The notes under the pieces: generated by a model
Told to the model about the DNA's origin: nothing
Databases searched by the model: none
The model's input: the letters and a program-made list of their open reading frames with translations, nothing else
Position numbers and translations under genes: made by a program
NCBI RefSeq assembly: GCF_009765215.1
Contig: NZ_VLNV01000004.1
Location: forward strand, 248,001 to 312,000
Source: Lysobacter prati
GTDB lineage: Bacteria > Pseudomonadota > Gammaproteobacteria > Xanthomonadales > Xanthomonadaceae
Length of the DNA stretch: 64,000 nucleotides
Direction of reading: 5' to 3'
Part shown: one piece after another, positions 1-9,376 of the stretch
How positions within the stretch are numbered: the stretch's first letter is position 1
Layout of the letters: every line of letters starts with the position of its first letter

Positions 1-2
1 GA

Positions 3-1082
3 TCAATCGCCCTGCGACGCCCAGCGGCCGATGTCGATCACGAAGCGGTAGCGCACGTCCGCCTTGAGCATGCGCTCGTAGGCATCGTTGACCTGCTCGA
101 TGCCGATCAGTTCGATGTCGGAGGCGACGCCATGCTCGGCGCAGAAATCCAGCATCTCCTGGATTTCGGCGATGCCGCCGATCATCGAACCGGCCAGGCG
201 CCGGCGCCGGCGGATCAGCGTCCCGGCCGCCACCGCCTGCGGGGCATCGGGGATGCCGAGCAGGACCATGGTGCCGTCGAGCTTGAGCAGCTCCAGGTAG
301 GGGTTGTAGTCGTGCGCGGCGGAGACCGTGTCGAGGATGTAGTCGAATTGCTGCGCGAGTGCCTTGAAGACGGTGCCGTCGCGCGTGGCGGCGAAATCCT
401 TCGCGCCGAGCGCGAGCGCATCGGCGCGCTTGGATTCCGACGTGCTCAGGACCGTGACTTCGGCGCCCAGGGCCACCGCCAGCTTTACGCCCATGTGCCC
501 CAGTCCGCCCAGGCCGACCACGGCGACCTTGTCGCCCGCCTTGACGCCGAAGTGCTTGAGCGGCGACCAGGTGGTGATGCCGGCGCACAGCAGCGGCGCG
601 GCGCGGTCGAGCGGGATGGACGACGGGATCCGCAGCACGTACGCCTCATCCACGGTGATGCGCGTGGAGTAACCGCCGTAGGTGGGCCGCGACTTGTCGA
701 AGCGGCGGTCGTCCGGGTTGCGCTCGAAGCTGTTGTAGGTGCCGCTCATGCCCAGCTCGCAGAACTGCTCCTCGCCGGACCGGCAATTGGCACAGCTGCG
801 GCAGGAGTCGACGAACACGCCCACGCCCACGTTGTCGCCAACGACGAACTTCGCCACCTGCGCGCCGACGCTGGCGACCCGGCCAACGATCTCGTGCCCC
901 GGCACCATCGGGAAGCTCGAACTGCCCCACTCGTCCCGGACCTGGTGCATGTCGGAGTGGCAGACGCCGCAGTAGAGAATGTCGATCAGCACCTCGGTCG
1001 GGCCGGGTTCGCGACGCTCGATGGTGAAGGGGGCGAGCGGCGAACGGGCATCGGCCACGGCGTAGGCGGGCGTCTTGAGCAT
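3..1082 (-). CDS. NAD(P)-dependent zinc alcohol dehydrogenase (YahK/CAD-like)
   Basis: Medium-chain zinc alcohol dehydrogenase of about 359 residues, probably reducing aldehydes with NADPH in the cytoplasm. Visible motifs: the catalytic zinc site CGVCHSD with a downstream GHE, the four-cysteine structural zinc lobe CRSCANCRSGEEQFC, and a Rossmann glycine motif GLGGLGHMG. Length is normal for the family. The open frame extends far upstream through the opposite-strand yajQ gene. The start MLKTPAYAV is chosen because family similarity begins there. It is divergent from yajQ. The exact substrate cannot be told from sequence; it could equally be called a cinnamyl-alcohol-type dehydrogenase. Confidence 0.9.
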   Translation of the reverse strand: MLKTPAYAVADARSPLAPFTIERREPGPTEVLIDILYCGVCHSDMHQVRDEWGSSSFPMVPGHEIVGRVASVGAQVAKFVVGDNVGVGVFVDSCRSCANCRSGEEQFCELGMSGTYNSFERNPDDRRFDKSRPTYGGYSTRITVDEAYVLRIPSSIPLDRAAPLLCAGITTWSPLKHFGVKAGDKVAVVGLGGLGHMGVKLAVALGAEVTVLSTSESKRADALALGAKDFAATRDGTVFKALAQQFDYILDTVSAAHDYNPYLELLKLDGTMVLLGIPDAPQAVAAGTLIRRRRRLAGSMIGGIAEIQEMLDFCAEHGVASDIELIGIEQVNDAYERMLKADVRYRFVIDIGRWASQGD

Positions 1083-1244
1083 GGTGCGTCCAGGCATCTT
1101 TCGGGCACGAGTGGGCCGCCAGTCTAGCCCCCGCCGGAGCCTCACCGCGCGTGCGCAGGCGCAACGCAGCGTGCCGTGGCTGCGCGACGACGCGGCCTGC
1201 GCTACGCTTTGCGCCCCCGAATTTGCGTTCTGCTGGAGCCGGCC

Positions 1245-1727
1245 ATGCCTTCGTTTGACGTCATTTCCGAAGTCGACACCCACGAGTTGACCAATGCCGT
1301 CGACCAGGCCAACCGCGAGCTCGGCACGCGCTTCGACTTCAAGGGCGTCGATGCCAAGTTCGAGCTGGACGACCAGGTGATCAGCCAATCGGCGCCCAGC
1401 GACTTCCAGCTCAAGCAGATAAACGACATCCTGCGTGCACGCCTGATCGCCCGCGGCATCGATGCGCGCTGCCTGGAATTCGGCGACGTCGAGACCAATC
1501 TGGCCGGCGCGCGCCAGAAGATCACCGTCAAGCAGGGCATCGAGCGCGAGCTGGCCAAGAAGATCCAGGCTGCCCTCAAGGACGCCAAGATCAAGGTCGA
1601 CAGCCAGATCAACGGCGACAAACTGCGCGTCAATGGCAAGAAGCGCGACGACCTGCAGGCGGCCATCGCCCTGCTCAAGTCCGCCGAGTACGAACGTCCG
1701 CTGCAGTTCGACAACTTCCGCGACTGA
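1245..1727 (+). CDS. YajQ family nucleotide-binding protein
   Basis: Small cytoplasmic protein of 160 residues, the usual YajQ length, starting MPSFDVISEVD and ending LQFDNFRD as the family does. YajQ proteins have two ferredoxin-like folds and bind nucleotides. In Xanthomonas a YajQ homologue is known to be a cyclic-di-GMP effector affecting virulence gene expression; whether that holds here is inference. The start is the ATG that opens the conserved N-terminus; an upstream in-frame extension from 1176 has no family similarity. The stop lies 7 nt before the next gene, so the two are probably co-transcribed. Confidence 0.95.
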   Translation: MPSFDVISEVDTHELTNAVDQANRELGTRFDFKGVDAKFELDDQVISQSAPSDFQLKQINDILRARLIARGIDARCLEFGDVETNLAGARQKITVKQGIERELAKKIQAALKDAKIKVDSQINGDKLRVNGKKRDDLQAAIALLKSAEYERPLQFDNFRD

Positions 1728-1734
1728 GGCTTTG

Positions 1735-2274
1735 ATGACCGGCGAAGACCCCATCATTGCCACCCGGCGCTGGCTCGAACGCGCGGTGATCGGGTTGAAC
1801 CTGTGCCCGTTCGCCAAGGCGGTGTACGTCAAGGAGCAGGTGCGGTTCGTGCTGAGCGAGGCGACGACGCCCGAGGCGCTGCGCGAGGAACTCGCTTCCG
1901 AACTGGCACTGCTGGCAGCGACGGAGCCGGAGCAGACCGACACGACCCTGCTGGTCCATCCGCAGGTGCTCGGCGATTTCCTCGAATACAACGACTTCCT
2001 CGACCAGGCCGACTCGGTGATCGCATTCCTGGGGCTGGAAGGGCACATCCAGGTTGCCAGCTTCCATCCGCAGTACCAGTTTGCAGGCACTGCGTTCGAG
2101 GACGTGGGCAATTGCAGCAACCGTTCGCCCTATCCGATGCTGCATCTGCTGCGCGAAGCCAGTATCGACCGTGCGGTGGCGGCGTTCCCGGATCCGGATG
2201 TGATCGTGGAGCGCAACATCGCGACGCTGGAGAAGCTGGGGATCGAGGGCTACAGGCGGTTGCTGGAGCCGTAG
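1735..2274 (+). CDS. DUF1415 domain-containing protein
   Basis: A 179-residue soluble protein matching DUF1415 by the conserved N-terminal NLCPFAK motif (about residues 20-26), a central HPQYQFAG segment and the NRSPYPMLHLLRE segment. No biochemical function is established for the family. It follows yajQ by 7 nt, which suggests a two-gene operon. No signal peptide or membrane segment is seen. A palindromic repeat sits immediately after the stop and may act as the transcript end. Confidence 0.9.
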   Translation: MTGEDPIIATRRWLERAVIGLNLCPFAKAVYVKEQVRFVLSEATTPEALREELASELALLAATEPEQTDTTLLVHPQVLGDFLEYNDFLDQADSVIAFLGLEGHIQVASFHPQYQFAGTAFEDVGNCSNRSPYPMLHLLREASIDRAVAAFPDPDVIVERNIATLEKLGIEGYRRLLEP

Positions 2275-2312
2275 AAGTCAAAATGGGTCCCGGCGTTCGC
2301 CGGGACGACCGT
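2273..2312. repeat. REP-like intergenic palindrome, copy 1
   Basis: Perfect 9-bp inverted repeat GTCCCGGCG/CGCCGGGAC around a TT loop (2287-2306), between two convergent genes. When translated on the minus strand it gives the ..PANAGTH.. type of peptide typical of these repeats in Xanthomonadaceae and Neisseria. Related copies are near 5238, 42808, 56149 and 58668. Confidence 0.75.
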
Positions 2313-2320
2313 GACGGGAG

Positions 2321-2998
2321 TCAGCGCAACGCCGGCTCGATCAGCGTCCGCGCCTGCACCAGCGAGTCGACGATGCGATGCCCCAAGGCGCGCGCCGTCG
2401 CATCGGGGACCACCAGGTCCGGCACCTGGATCGGCGTCATGCCTGCAGCGAGCGCCGCCCGCACGCCCGGCACCGAGTCTTCCAGCACCACGCAATGTTC
2501 CGGCGCGACTCCCAGTCGCTCCGCCGCCAGCAGGTAGATGTCCGGCGCCGGCTTGGAGTGGACGACGTCGCTGCCGGTGATGACCGTGACGAAGTGCGGC
2601 AGCAGGCCGCACAGTTCCAGCTTCTGCATCGCGCGCTCGCGCCGGGTCGAGGTGACCACGGCGCGCGGGATGCCGCGCAGCGCCAGCAGCTCCAGCAGTT
2701 CGATCAGGCCGGGCTTGAGCGGCAGGCCGGCTTCGACGTGGGCGTCGTAGCGCGTGCGGCATCCTTGCAGCAATGCCTGCAGCTGGTCTTCGTCCACGCG
2801 CGTGCGCAGCAGCTCGTGGCAGGCGCGGTCGGACAGGCCGACGAACGACAACCACAGCGAATCCTCGAACTGCAGCCCCAGTTCGTCCGCGGTTTCGCGC
2901 CAGCACTGCAGCAGTGCGCGCTCGCTCTCGATCATCAGCCCGTCCATGTCGAACAGGACCGCGACCGGCGTGAACTGCACCGGTGCCAGCAGGCTCAT
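2321..2998 (-). CDS. HAD-superfamily phosphatase (beta-phosphoglucomutase-like)
   Basis: A 225-residue HAD hydrolase of subfamily IA. All four motifs are visible: LFDMDGLM (nucleophile and acid aspartates), VVTSTR (Ser/Thr), SKPAPDIY (lysine) and VLEDSVPGV (acidic metal ligands). A helical cap lies between motifs I and II. The likely role is dephosphorylation of a small phosphosugar or a similar metabolite; the substrate is not predictable. The chosen ATG (MSLLAPVQ) overlaps the stop of the upstream pseudouridine synthase gene by four bases (ATGA), which supports translational coupling. The longer open frame to 3049 would overlap that gene by 55 nt. Confidence 0.9.
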   Translation of the reverse strand: MSLLAPVQFTPVAVLFDMDGLMIESERALLQCWRETADELGLQFEDSLWLSFVGLSDRACHELLRTRVDEDQLQALLQGCRTRYDAHVEAGLPLKPGLIELLELLALRGIPRAVVTSTRRERAMQKLELCGLLPHFVTVITGSDVVHSKPAPDIYLLAAERLGVAPEHCVVLEDSVPGVRAALAAGMTPIQVPDLVVPDATARALGHRIVDSLVQARTLIEPALR

Positions 2999-3702
2999 GC
3001 CGCCGTTCCGAACAGACGCGCGATGTCGCCGGCATCGAGCAGGCGCCATTCCCCGGCCGGCAAGTCGTCGAGCCCGAGTCCGCCGATGCGGCTGCGATGC
3101 AGCGCGTCAACATGGTTGCCGGTCGCGGCGAACATGCGCCGCACCTGGTGGTAGCGCCCTTCGGTCAGGGTCAGCGCGGCATGGCGCGGGTCGGTGACCT
3201 GCAGTTGCGCCGGCGCCAGCGGCGTGTCTTCGGACTCGAGCACCAGCGTGCCGCTGGCGAACAACGCACCCTCGTCGCCGCGCAGGTCCTGCGCCAGCGT
3301 GGTCTCGTAGACCTTGGCCAGCCTGGCCTTGGGCGACACGACCCGGTGCAGCAGGGCGCCGTCGTCGGTCATCAGCAGCATGCCGGACGTATCGCGATCG
3401 AGCCTGCCCACGCTGGACAGGATCGGCGAGCGAAGCCGGTAACGCGGCGGCAGCAGGTCGTAGATGACGCGACCGGGATCCTTGGTCGAACAGGTGTAGC
3501 CGATCGGCTTGTGCAGCATCAGGGTCAGGCCAGCGGGGGGATCCAGTGGCTCGCCGTCGATGCGGATGCCGTCGTGGTCGACCTTGTCGTCGGCGTAGAG
3601 CACCTCGCCGGCCGGATCGGTGATGCGTCCCTCGCGGAACATTGCGCTGACGTCCTTGCGGCTGCCATATCCGAGATTGGCAATCAGCTTGACCAGCTTC
3701 AT
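2995..3702 (-). CDS. rsuA: RsuA-family 16S rRNA pseudouridine synthase
   Basis: A 235-residue member of the RsuA/RluB/E/F family. The N-terminal 50 residues resemble an S4 RNA-binding domain. The catalytic motif GRLDRDTSG contains the essential aspartate, and the late motif EGRYHQVRRM is typical of the family. E. coli RsuA makes pseudouridine 516 in 16S rRNA; the length and the S4 domain favour that activity here, though RluE/RluF-like specificity cannot be excluded. The gene sits between the methyltransferase and the HAD gene with ATGA overlaps on both sides, forming a coupled operon for ribosomal RNA maturation. Confidence 0.88.
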   Translation of the reverse strand: MKLVKLIANLGYGSRKDVSAMFREGRITDPAGEVLYADDKVDHDGIRIDGEPLDPPAGLTLMLHKPIGYTCSTKDPGRVIYDLLPPRYRLRSPILSSVGRLDRDTSGMLLMTDDGALLHRVVSPKARLAKVYETTLAQDLRGDEGALFASGTLVLESEDTPLAPAQLQVTDPRHAALTLTEGRYHQVRRMFAATGNHVDALHRSRIGGLGLDDLPAGEWRLLDAGDIARLFGTAA

Positions 3703-4832
3703 TTCCAGTTCCTTTCCCGGGCCTTGCTCTTGCTCCTCATCTTTCCAGGTGCAGCCACGGGCGCGGCCGGCGCCGCGTGCGGCGTGGCCACCGCGGCGAT
3801 CACCTTGAAACCGTCGCGCTGCGCCACCGTGCGCACGTCACCGAAGTGCACGGAGAGCATCTCCTCGTAGGGAAGATGGCGATTGGCGACGAGCCACAGC
3901 TGGCCGCGCGGGCGCAACGCCTGTGCCGCCGCCGAGATGAAGGCGCGGCCGATGTCGGGGCGGTCGGCGCGACCCTGCGCGTGGAACGGCGGATTGCTGA
4001 CGATCACGTCGAACTGCTTGTCCAGGCCGCGGGTGACGTCATGCCAATGGAATCCCAGCGCGGCCCGGGATGCCGCCGGCGCGAGATTGGCACGGGCCAA
4101 TTCGAGCCCTCGCCCCTCGGCTTCGTACAGATCGACCGCGCTGATGCCAGGGCAGCGCGCCAGCAACTCGCTGGCGAGGTAGCCGTAGCCGGCGCCCAGG
4201 TCGGCGGCCTCGCCCGACAGGGTGGCTGGCAGTTGCTCGACCAGCAGGCGCGAGGCCGGATCGATGCGGTCCCAGGCGAACAGCCCGGGACGGCTGAGGA
4301 AGCGGCCGTCGGCGATCGCGCGCGGCGCGTCTGCCTTTAGCCATTGCCGTGCCAGCTCCGGATCGGGCGGGCCGTCCAGCGGCGCCGTCCAGAACACGCG
4401 GCATTTGTGCTTGGACAGCACTCCGACCGGGCCGGCGAGGCGCGCAAGGTCGGTTTCGCCCGATTTGGCACCTTCGTTGTTGCCCAGGCAGGCCACTACG
4501 CGACCACCCGGTGCGCAATGCGCCACGGCGCGCGCGAACAGCGCCCGCGCCTCGTCGCGCTGCCTCGGCGGCAACACCAGCACGAGCGGGTAGCGACCCT
4601 CGTCGCTCTCCTCGACCAGGGTCAGCCCCGAGCGCTCGAGCGCCTCGGCCTCGGGCTTGAAGCTCTGCTCGCAGACCAGGCCGGGCAGCGGGCGCTGGTG
4701 CAGCGGCCAGCCGTCACGCGCGCGCAGGAACAGCGCGCCACCGGTGGTCGGCCAGGTCAGTACGCCGTCCACGAACGGGAGCAGCAGGGCTTGCAGGGCC
4801 GCGTCGTCGCCTTCAGCGCGCATATCGGGCAC
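3699..4832 (-). CDS. RsmC/RlmG-type rRNA (guanine-N2-)-methyltransferase
   Basis: A 377-residue class I SAM-dependent methyltransferase. The N-terminal half is a degenerate methyltransferase-like domain. The C-terminal half has the SAM motif ADLGAGYGYLASELL and the catalytic VSNPPFHAQG motif. This two-lobed plan is that of RsmC (m2G1207 of 16S rRNA) and RlmG (m2G1835 of 23S rRNA); I cannot separate them by eye. The C-terminus ends in a short basic tail. First gene of the three-gene coupled operon. A second ATG (MRAEGDD) lies three codons in and is also possible. Confidence 0.85.
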   Translation of the reverse strand: MPDMRAEGDDAALQALLLPFVDGVLTWPTTGGALFLRARDGWPLHQRPLPGLVCEQSFKPEAEALERSGLTLVEESDEGRYPLVLVLPPRQRDEARALFARAVAHCAPGGRVVACLGNNEGAKSGETDLARLAGPVGVLSKHKCRVFWTAPLDGPPDPELARQWLKADAPRAIADGRFLSRPGLFAWDRIDPASRLLVEQLPATLSGEAADLGAGYGYLASELLARCPGISAVDLYEAEGRGLELARANLAPAASRAALGFHWHDVTRGLDKQFDVIVSNPPFHAQGRADRPDIGRAFISAAAQALRPRGQLWLVANRHLPYEEMLSVHFGDVRTVAQRDGFKVIAAVATPHAAPAAPVAAPGKMRSKSKARERNWK

Positions 4833-4969
4833 CTATCTGAGTTTTCGCAAAGGTCATGTCGCAATTCTACGCGGGCGCGCACGGTGCTACGGCCATCACG
4901 TCCGAGCTTCATGCCGAATCAACGCCTTGCGCGGCACCATGGCGGCAGATTCAGGCAAGGAGAATGGCG

Positions 4970-5230
4970 ATGCGCGCGCTTTTCGTTGGCGGACTGGTCG
5001 ACAACAGCGAGCTGGATCTGGACGGCGCCGAGCCGCCCCTGCATTACCCCGAGAACACCGGCACGGGGCAATCGCGCTACCGGCTGCACCAGATCGGCAT
5101 GCGCGACGGCGAAATCGCCTACGCGGTGTACGGGGCCCCCGATCTACCCACCGACGAGGTCGATCGCGTTGCCAGCGAACGCGACTATCCGCGTCGGTTC
5201 GGTGCTAAGGCGCAGCCGGTGTTCCAGTAG
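4970..5230 (+). CDS. small conserved-looking hypothetical protein
   Basis: An 86-residue soluble protein that I do not recognise. An AAGGAG Shine-Dalgarno at 4957-4962 sits 7 nt before the chosen ATG (MRALFVGG), which makes this start better than the ATG six bases upstream or the longer frame from 4856. Composition is acidic in the middle, with a late MRDGEIAYAVYG segment. It is divergent from the rRNA-methyltransferase operon. No signal peptide, membrane segment or known motif is visible. Confidence 0.7.
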   Translation: MRALFVGGLVDNSELDLDGAEPPLHYPENTGTGQSRYRLHQIGMRDGEIAYAVYGAPDLPTDEVDRVASERDYPRRFGAKAQPVFQ

Positions 5231-5283
5231 CGCGTTGAATTTGTCATCCCGAGCTCAGCCGGGACGACATTCCAAGCGACCCT

Positions 5284-7782
5284 TCAGTCCTGCAACTCCC
5301 GCAGCGTCACTGACGGCGGCGCATCGAGCACGCGCCGCGTCGCGAACATGCCCGCCAGCAATGCCGCCAGCACGCCTACGGCGGCGCCGGCCGCGGCCAG
5401 GCGCCAGTCGGTCTTCCACGGCAGGTCGAACACGCGCGTGGCGATCACGCCGGCCAGCACCGATGCGGCGATCGCGGCCGTCAGGCCCGACAGCAACCCG
5501 ATCGCTGCGAACTCCGACGCCTGCGCCAGACGCAGCTGACGGCGACTGCCACCGATGGCGCGCATCACGCCGCCCTCGAGCAGTCGCTCGTCCTGACTGG
5601 CGCTGACCGCCGCCATCAGCACCAGCAGGCCCGCTGCCAGCGAGAACACGAACACCACCTCGACCACCGTCGACACCTGGTCGGCGGTGCTGCGCACCTG
5701 CTTGAGGACGGCATCGATGTCGATCACCGACAGGTTGGGGAAACGCTCGACCAGATCGGCGGTGAAGCGCGTGCGCGCCGGCGGAACGCTCACGGCGGTG
5801 ATGTGGCTGGCCGGGAATCCATCGAGCGATCCGGGCGAGGCAATCACGAAGAAGTTCGGTCGGAAGCTCTCCCAGTCGACGCTGCGCAGGCTGGTGATCG
5901 TGCCTTCGAACGGTTGCCCGGCGATATCGAACGCAATGCGATCGCCGATCTTCCAGCCCAGTCTCTCTGCAAAGTCTTCCTCGACCGACACTTCCGGATG
6001 CGCGGGCTTGCGCTTGCCCCAGAAGGTGCCGGAGGTGATGCGGTTGTCCTCGCGCAGGTGATCGGTGACCGAGAGGTTGAACTCGCGCTCGGCCAGCCGC
6101 TGCGCGCGTTCGCCCTGCGCCTCGTAATCGGCGCCGGTGACGGCCTTGCCATTATGCGAAACGAGTCGACCGCGGATCATCGGGTACAGCGTTGGCTCGG
6201 CAATGCCCTGCTGCTCGATGAAGGCACGGACATCGGCGACCTGGTCGTCCTGCACGTTGATGATGAAACGATTGGGCGCATCGGCCGACAACGCCACCTG
6301 CCAGCGATCGAGCAGATCGGTGCGCACGAACGTCAGCAGCAGCAACGCCATCAGGCCCAGTCCCAGCGCCGACACCTGGGCGATGCTGGCGCCTGCGCGC
6401 CGACTGACGTTGGCGAGTCCGTAGCGCAGGCTGCCGCGCAGGCGTGAGCGCACGCGGCGCACCAGCAGGATCAGCAGCCACGCCAGCAACGCGAGCACCA
6501 CCAGCGTCGCTGCGATGCCGAGCAGCATCGACAGCCCGAGCGCGGCCGAACCAGCCTTCCACCACAACAGCGCGGCCAGGCCGGCAAAGCCGGCAATGGT
6601 CACCAGCCACGCGCTCGGCTCGGTCGGATCGAGGTCGCGCCGCAGCACGCGCAGTGCCGGCACGCGTCGCAATGCCAGCACCGGCGGCGCGCCGAAGGCG
6701 AGCAGCACGACCAGACCGACGCCATAGCCCTGCAAGGCCGGCAGCAGGCCGGCCGGCGGAATCGACAGCTTCAGCGCCTGCTCGAGCCAGCCACCGATCA
6801 GCCATTGCAGGCCGAAGGCGAGCAGCACGCCCACCGTGCTGGCGATCAGGCCCAGCATCACCAGTTCGCCGACCTGGATGGCGACCAGCGTGCGCTGGCT
6901 GGCGCCCAGGCAACGCATCACCGCGGTGCCGGACAGATGGCGCTCGCTGTGGCGACGCGCCGCCATGGCCACCGCGACTGCTGCGAGCACCACCGATACC
7001 AGCGCGGCCAGGCCAAGGAAGCGACCAGCGCGATCGAGCGCGGAGCGGATCTCCGGGCGCGCATCGGCGATGGTCTCCAGGCGCTGACCACGACCCAGCG
7101 CCGGGCGCGCACGCTCGACGAAGCGCTCGACCGCTGCGGCGGGGCCGGCAATCACCAGCCGGTAGCGGATGCGGCTGCCTTCCTGCACCAGGCCGGTCGA
7201 CGGCACGTCCGCCAGATTGAGGAACACCTTGGGCGCGACGTTGAAGTAATCCAGTGCGGCGTCAGGCTCCTGCATTACCAGCGCTGCCAGCCTGAACTGC
7301 GCGTCGCCGATGGTGATCTCGTCGCCGAGGCGGGCACCGAGCGTGTCAGCGCCGGCGCGGCTCATCCAGACAGCGCCCTTGGCGGGCACCGCGCCCGCAT
7401 CTCGCTCGACGCCACTGGCGTCGGCGATGCGGAAACTGCCGCGCAGCGGGAATCCCTCGCCGAGACCGCGCAGGTCGCCCAGCTGAAGGCGCTCGCCGAC
7501 GCGGATCATCGTCTGCAGCTCCTGCGTCTGGGTCTGCTGCAGTTGCGGGTCGTTGGCCGCCTCGCGCACGACGCCGGTGATCGGCGTGTCGGCGCGCACC
7601 ACGGCGTCGCCGCCGAGCAGGCGATTGGCTTCGATCGCCAACGCGCGTTCCGCGCGGTCGGTGACGAAGCCGACCGCGGTCACTGCCAGCACCGCCAGCA
7701 CCAGCGCGGCGATCAGGATGCGGACATCGCCGGCGGCGAGGTCGCGGCGAAGTTGCCGCCAGGCCAGCCCGATCTGTCTCAT
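5284..7782 (-). CDS. YbbP-like ABC transporter permease (FtsX/MacB type)
   Basis: An 832-residue inner-membrane permease. A transmembrane helix near the N-terminus is followed by a large extracytoplasmic domain, then three helices at about residues 255-375, three more central hydrophobic segments around 390-480, a second periplasmic domain, and a final FtsX-type block of three helices. This two-FtsX-domain plan matches YbbP. Substrate is unknown; the YbbA/YbbP pair is thought to extract hydrophobic molecules. The start overlaps the stop of the ATPase gene by ATGA. The TesA-like gene is divergently placed, as in E. coli. Confidence 0.88.
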   Translation of the reverse strand: MRQIGLAWRQLRRDLAAGDVRILIAALVLAVLAVTAVGFVTDRAERALAIEANRLLGGDAVVRADTPITGVVREAANDPQLQQTQTQELQTMIRVGERLQLGDLRGLGEGFPLRGSFRIADASGVERDAGAVPAKGAVWMSRAGADTLGARLGDEITIGDAQFRLAALVMQEPDAALDYFNVAPKVFLNLADVPSTGLVQEGSRIRYRLVIAGPAAAVERFVERARPALGRGQRLETIADARPEIRSALDRAGRFLGLAALVSVVLAAVAVAMAARRHSERHLSGTAVMRCLGASQRTLVAIQVGELVMLGLIASTVGVLLAFGLQWLIGGWLEQALKLSIPPAGLLPALQGYGVGLVVLLAFGAPPVLALRRVPALRVLRRDLDPTEPSAWLVTIAGFAGLAALLWWKAGSAALGLSMLLGIAATLVVLALLAWLLILLVRRVRSRLRGSLRYGLANVSRRAGASIAQVSALGLGLMALLLLTFVRTDLLDRWQVALSADAPNRFIINVQDDQVADVRAFIEQQGIAEPTLYPMIRGRLVSHNGKAVTGADYEAQGERAQRLAEREFNLSVTDHLREDNRITSGTFWGKRKPAHPEVSVEEDFAERLGWKIGDRIAFDIAGQPFEGTITSLRSVDWESFRPNFFVIASPGSLDGFPASHITAVSVPPARTRFTADLVERFPNLSVIDIDAVLKQVRSTADQVSTVVEVVFVFSLAAGLLVLMAAVSASQDERLLEGGVMRAIGGSRRQLRLAQASEFAAIGLLSGLTAAIAASVLAGVIATRVFDLPWKTDWRLAAAGAAVGVLAALLAGMFATRRVLDAPPSVTLRELQD

Positions 7783-8492
7783 GACGCCACCAGGCGGCCG
7801 CTGTCGAGGCGCAGCATGCGGCTGCAGCGCGAGGCCAGGTGTTCGTCGTGGGTCACCAGCACCAGCGTGGTGCCGGCATCGGCGTTGAGCTCGAACAGCA
7901 GCTCGATGATCGCCTGGCCGGTGTGGGTATCGAGGTTGCCGGTGGGCTCGTCGGCGAACAGAAGACCGGGACGGGTCACGAACGCGCGCGCCAGCGCCAC
8001 GCGCTGCTGCTCACCGCCGGACAGCTGCCGCGGGTAATGCCCCAGGCGCTGGGCCAGTCCGACTTTTTCCAGGATCGTGCGCGCGGCCGACTCGACCTCG
8101 CGGTCGCCGCGCAGCTCCAGCGGCAGCATCACGTTCTCGATGGCGGTCAGCGAGGGCAGAAGCTGGAAGTTCTGGAAGACGAAGCCGACCTTCTCACCGC
8201 GCACGCGCGCACGGCCGTCCTCGTCGAGTGTCGACAGCACTTCACCATCGAGCGCCACGTGACCCGTGCTGGGCGTATCGAGCCCGGCGAGCAGCGACAA
8301 GAGCGTGCTCTTGCCCGAACCCGAAGCACCGACGATCGCCACCGTGTCGCCGCGGGCGATCTCGAAGCTGACGTCCTCGAGGATGACCAGCTCGCCCGAG
8401 GGCAGCATCACGCGCTTGCCCAGGCCTTCGACCTGAAGCGTGGCCGACGCCGTGGCCGGTGGTTTGCCGCGCAGTTCCATTGAATCGGCCAT
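7779..8492 (-). CDS. YbbA-like ABC transporter ATP-binding protein
   Basis: A 237-residue ATPase of the LolD/MacB/YbbA type. Walker A is GASGSGKST, the signature is LSGGEQQRVALARA, and Walker B is LLFADEPTGNLD followed by the H-loop LVTHDEH. It pairs with the coupled permease downstream. The start MADSMELRG is chosen; the frame stays open to 8570 but that would run into the divergent esterase gene. The intergenic space to the esterase start is under 100 bp, so both promoters must be packed there. Confidence 0.88.
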   Translation of the reverse strand: MADSMELRGKPPATASATLQVEGLGKRVMLPSGELVILEDVSFEIARGDTVAIVGASGSGKSTLLSLLAGLDTPSTGHVALDGEVLSTLDEDGRARVRGEKVGFVFQNFQLLPSLTAIENVMLPLELRGDREVESAARTILEKVGLAQRLGHYPRQLSGGEQQRVALARAFVTRPGLLFADEPTGNLDTHTGQAIIELLFELNADAGTTLVLVTHDEHLASRCSRMLRLDSGRLVAS

Positions 8493-8568
8493 GATCGTCT
8501 CTATGCTTGAAGGGTTGTCACTGTCTGCCGGAGCCCGGGTCACGATGTTCACCAAGTCATTTACGGCC

Positions 8569-9255
8569 ATGAACGAAGGATATGCGGCATCGCGGCGGCG
8601 CGTTCAATGTGCCATCGGCTGGGGTGTCGCCCTGGTGCTGGCACTGGCCGTCGCAACGCCAGCCTTGGCACAGTCCGCCGCGCGCGCCACGCCCGCTGCG
8701 GCGCCGGCGCGCACGGTCCTGGTCATGGGCGATTCACTCTCGGCTGGCTATGGCCTGGCCGCATCGCAGGGCTGGGTGGCACTGACCGCCGCCCGCGTCG
8801 CCAAGGATCGACCGGGCTGGCGCGTCGTCAATGCCAGCATCAGCGGCGAGACCACGGCTGGCGGAGCGGCCCGTATCGGCGGAGAGATCAAGCGCACCCG
8901 GCCGGCCGTGGTGGTGATCGAACTGGGTGCCAATGACGGACTGCGTGGCCTGCCGCTTGCGCAATCGCGCGCGAATCTGGAGCGCATGATCCGCGCGTCG
9001 AAGGAGGCCGGCGCGAAGGTGCTGCTGATCGGCATGCGCATGCCGCCCAATCTCGGTCGCGAATATACGCAGGGTTTCGCTGACAACTACAGCTCGCTGG
9101 CGAAGCAGTACGACGTGTCGCTGCTGCCGTTCCTGCTCGAACCGATCGCGCTGGACCGCAATGCGTTCCAGGCCGACAACCTGCATCCGGTGGCGAGTGC
9201 GCAGCCGAAGCTGCGGGACCATGCGTGGACGAAGCTGGGTCCGTTGTTGAAATAG
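8569..9255 (+). CDS. tesA: TesA-like secreted GDSL esterase / lysophospholipase L1
   Basis: SGNH/GDSL hydrolase. All catalytic blocks are seen: GDSLSAGYG (serine), an SGET glycine block, GANDG (asparagine) and DNLHP (Asp-His). A signal peptide with a basic N-region and a cleavable ATPALAQS end precedes them, so the enzyme is periplasmic. E. coli TesA hydrolyses acyl-CoA, lysophospholipid and other esters. An upstream in-frame ATG at 8545 has a GGAG at 8530 and is an alternative start. The divergent arrangement with ybbA-ybbP repeats the E. coli gene order and supports the assignment. Confidence 0.85.
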   Translation: MNEGYAASRRRVQCAIGWGVALVLALAVATPALAQSAARATPAAAPARTVLVMGDSLSAGYGLAASQGWVALTAARVAKDRPGWRVVNASISGETTAGGAARIGGEIKRTRPAVVVIELGANDGLRGLPLAQSRANLERMIRASKEAGAKVLLIGMRMPPNLGREYTQGFADNYSSLAKQYDVSLLPFLLEPIALDRNAFQADNLHPVASAQPKLRDHAWTKLGPLLK

Positions 9256-9376
9256 ACCATGCAACGACGCACGACCATTCGTCTTTCCCGATGAACGGTA
9301 TTGCAAACATTCATCCGTCGGCGTAACGTGCGCGCCCTTCGCTCCCTGCGAGCGTTCTTTCGATCATCGCCTCGTC

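Noticed and set aside
1083-2120. Long N-terminal extension of the alcohol dehydrogenase
   Set aside because: It lies opposite yajQ and DUF1415 and has no family similarity.
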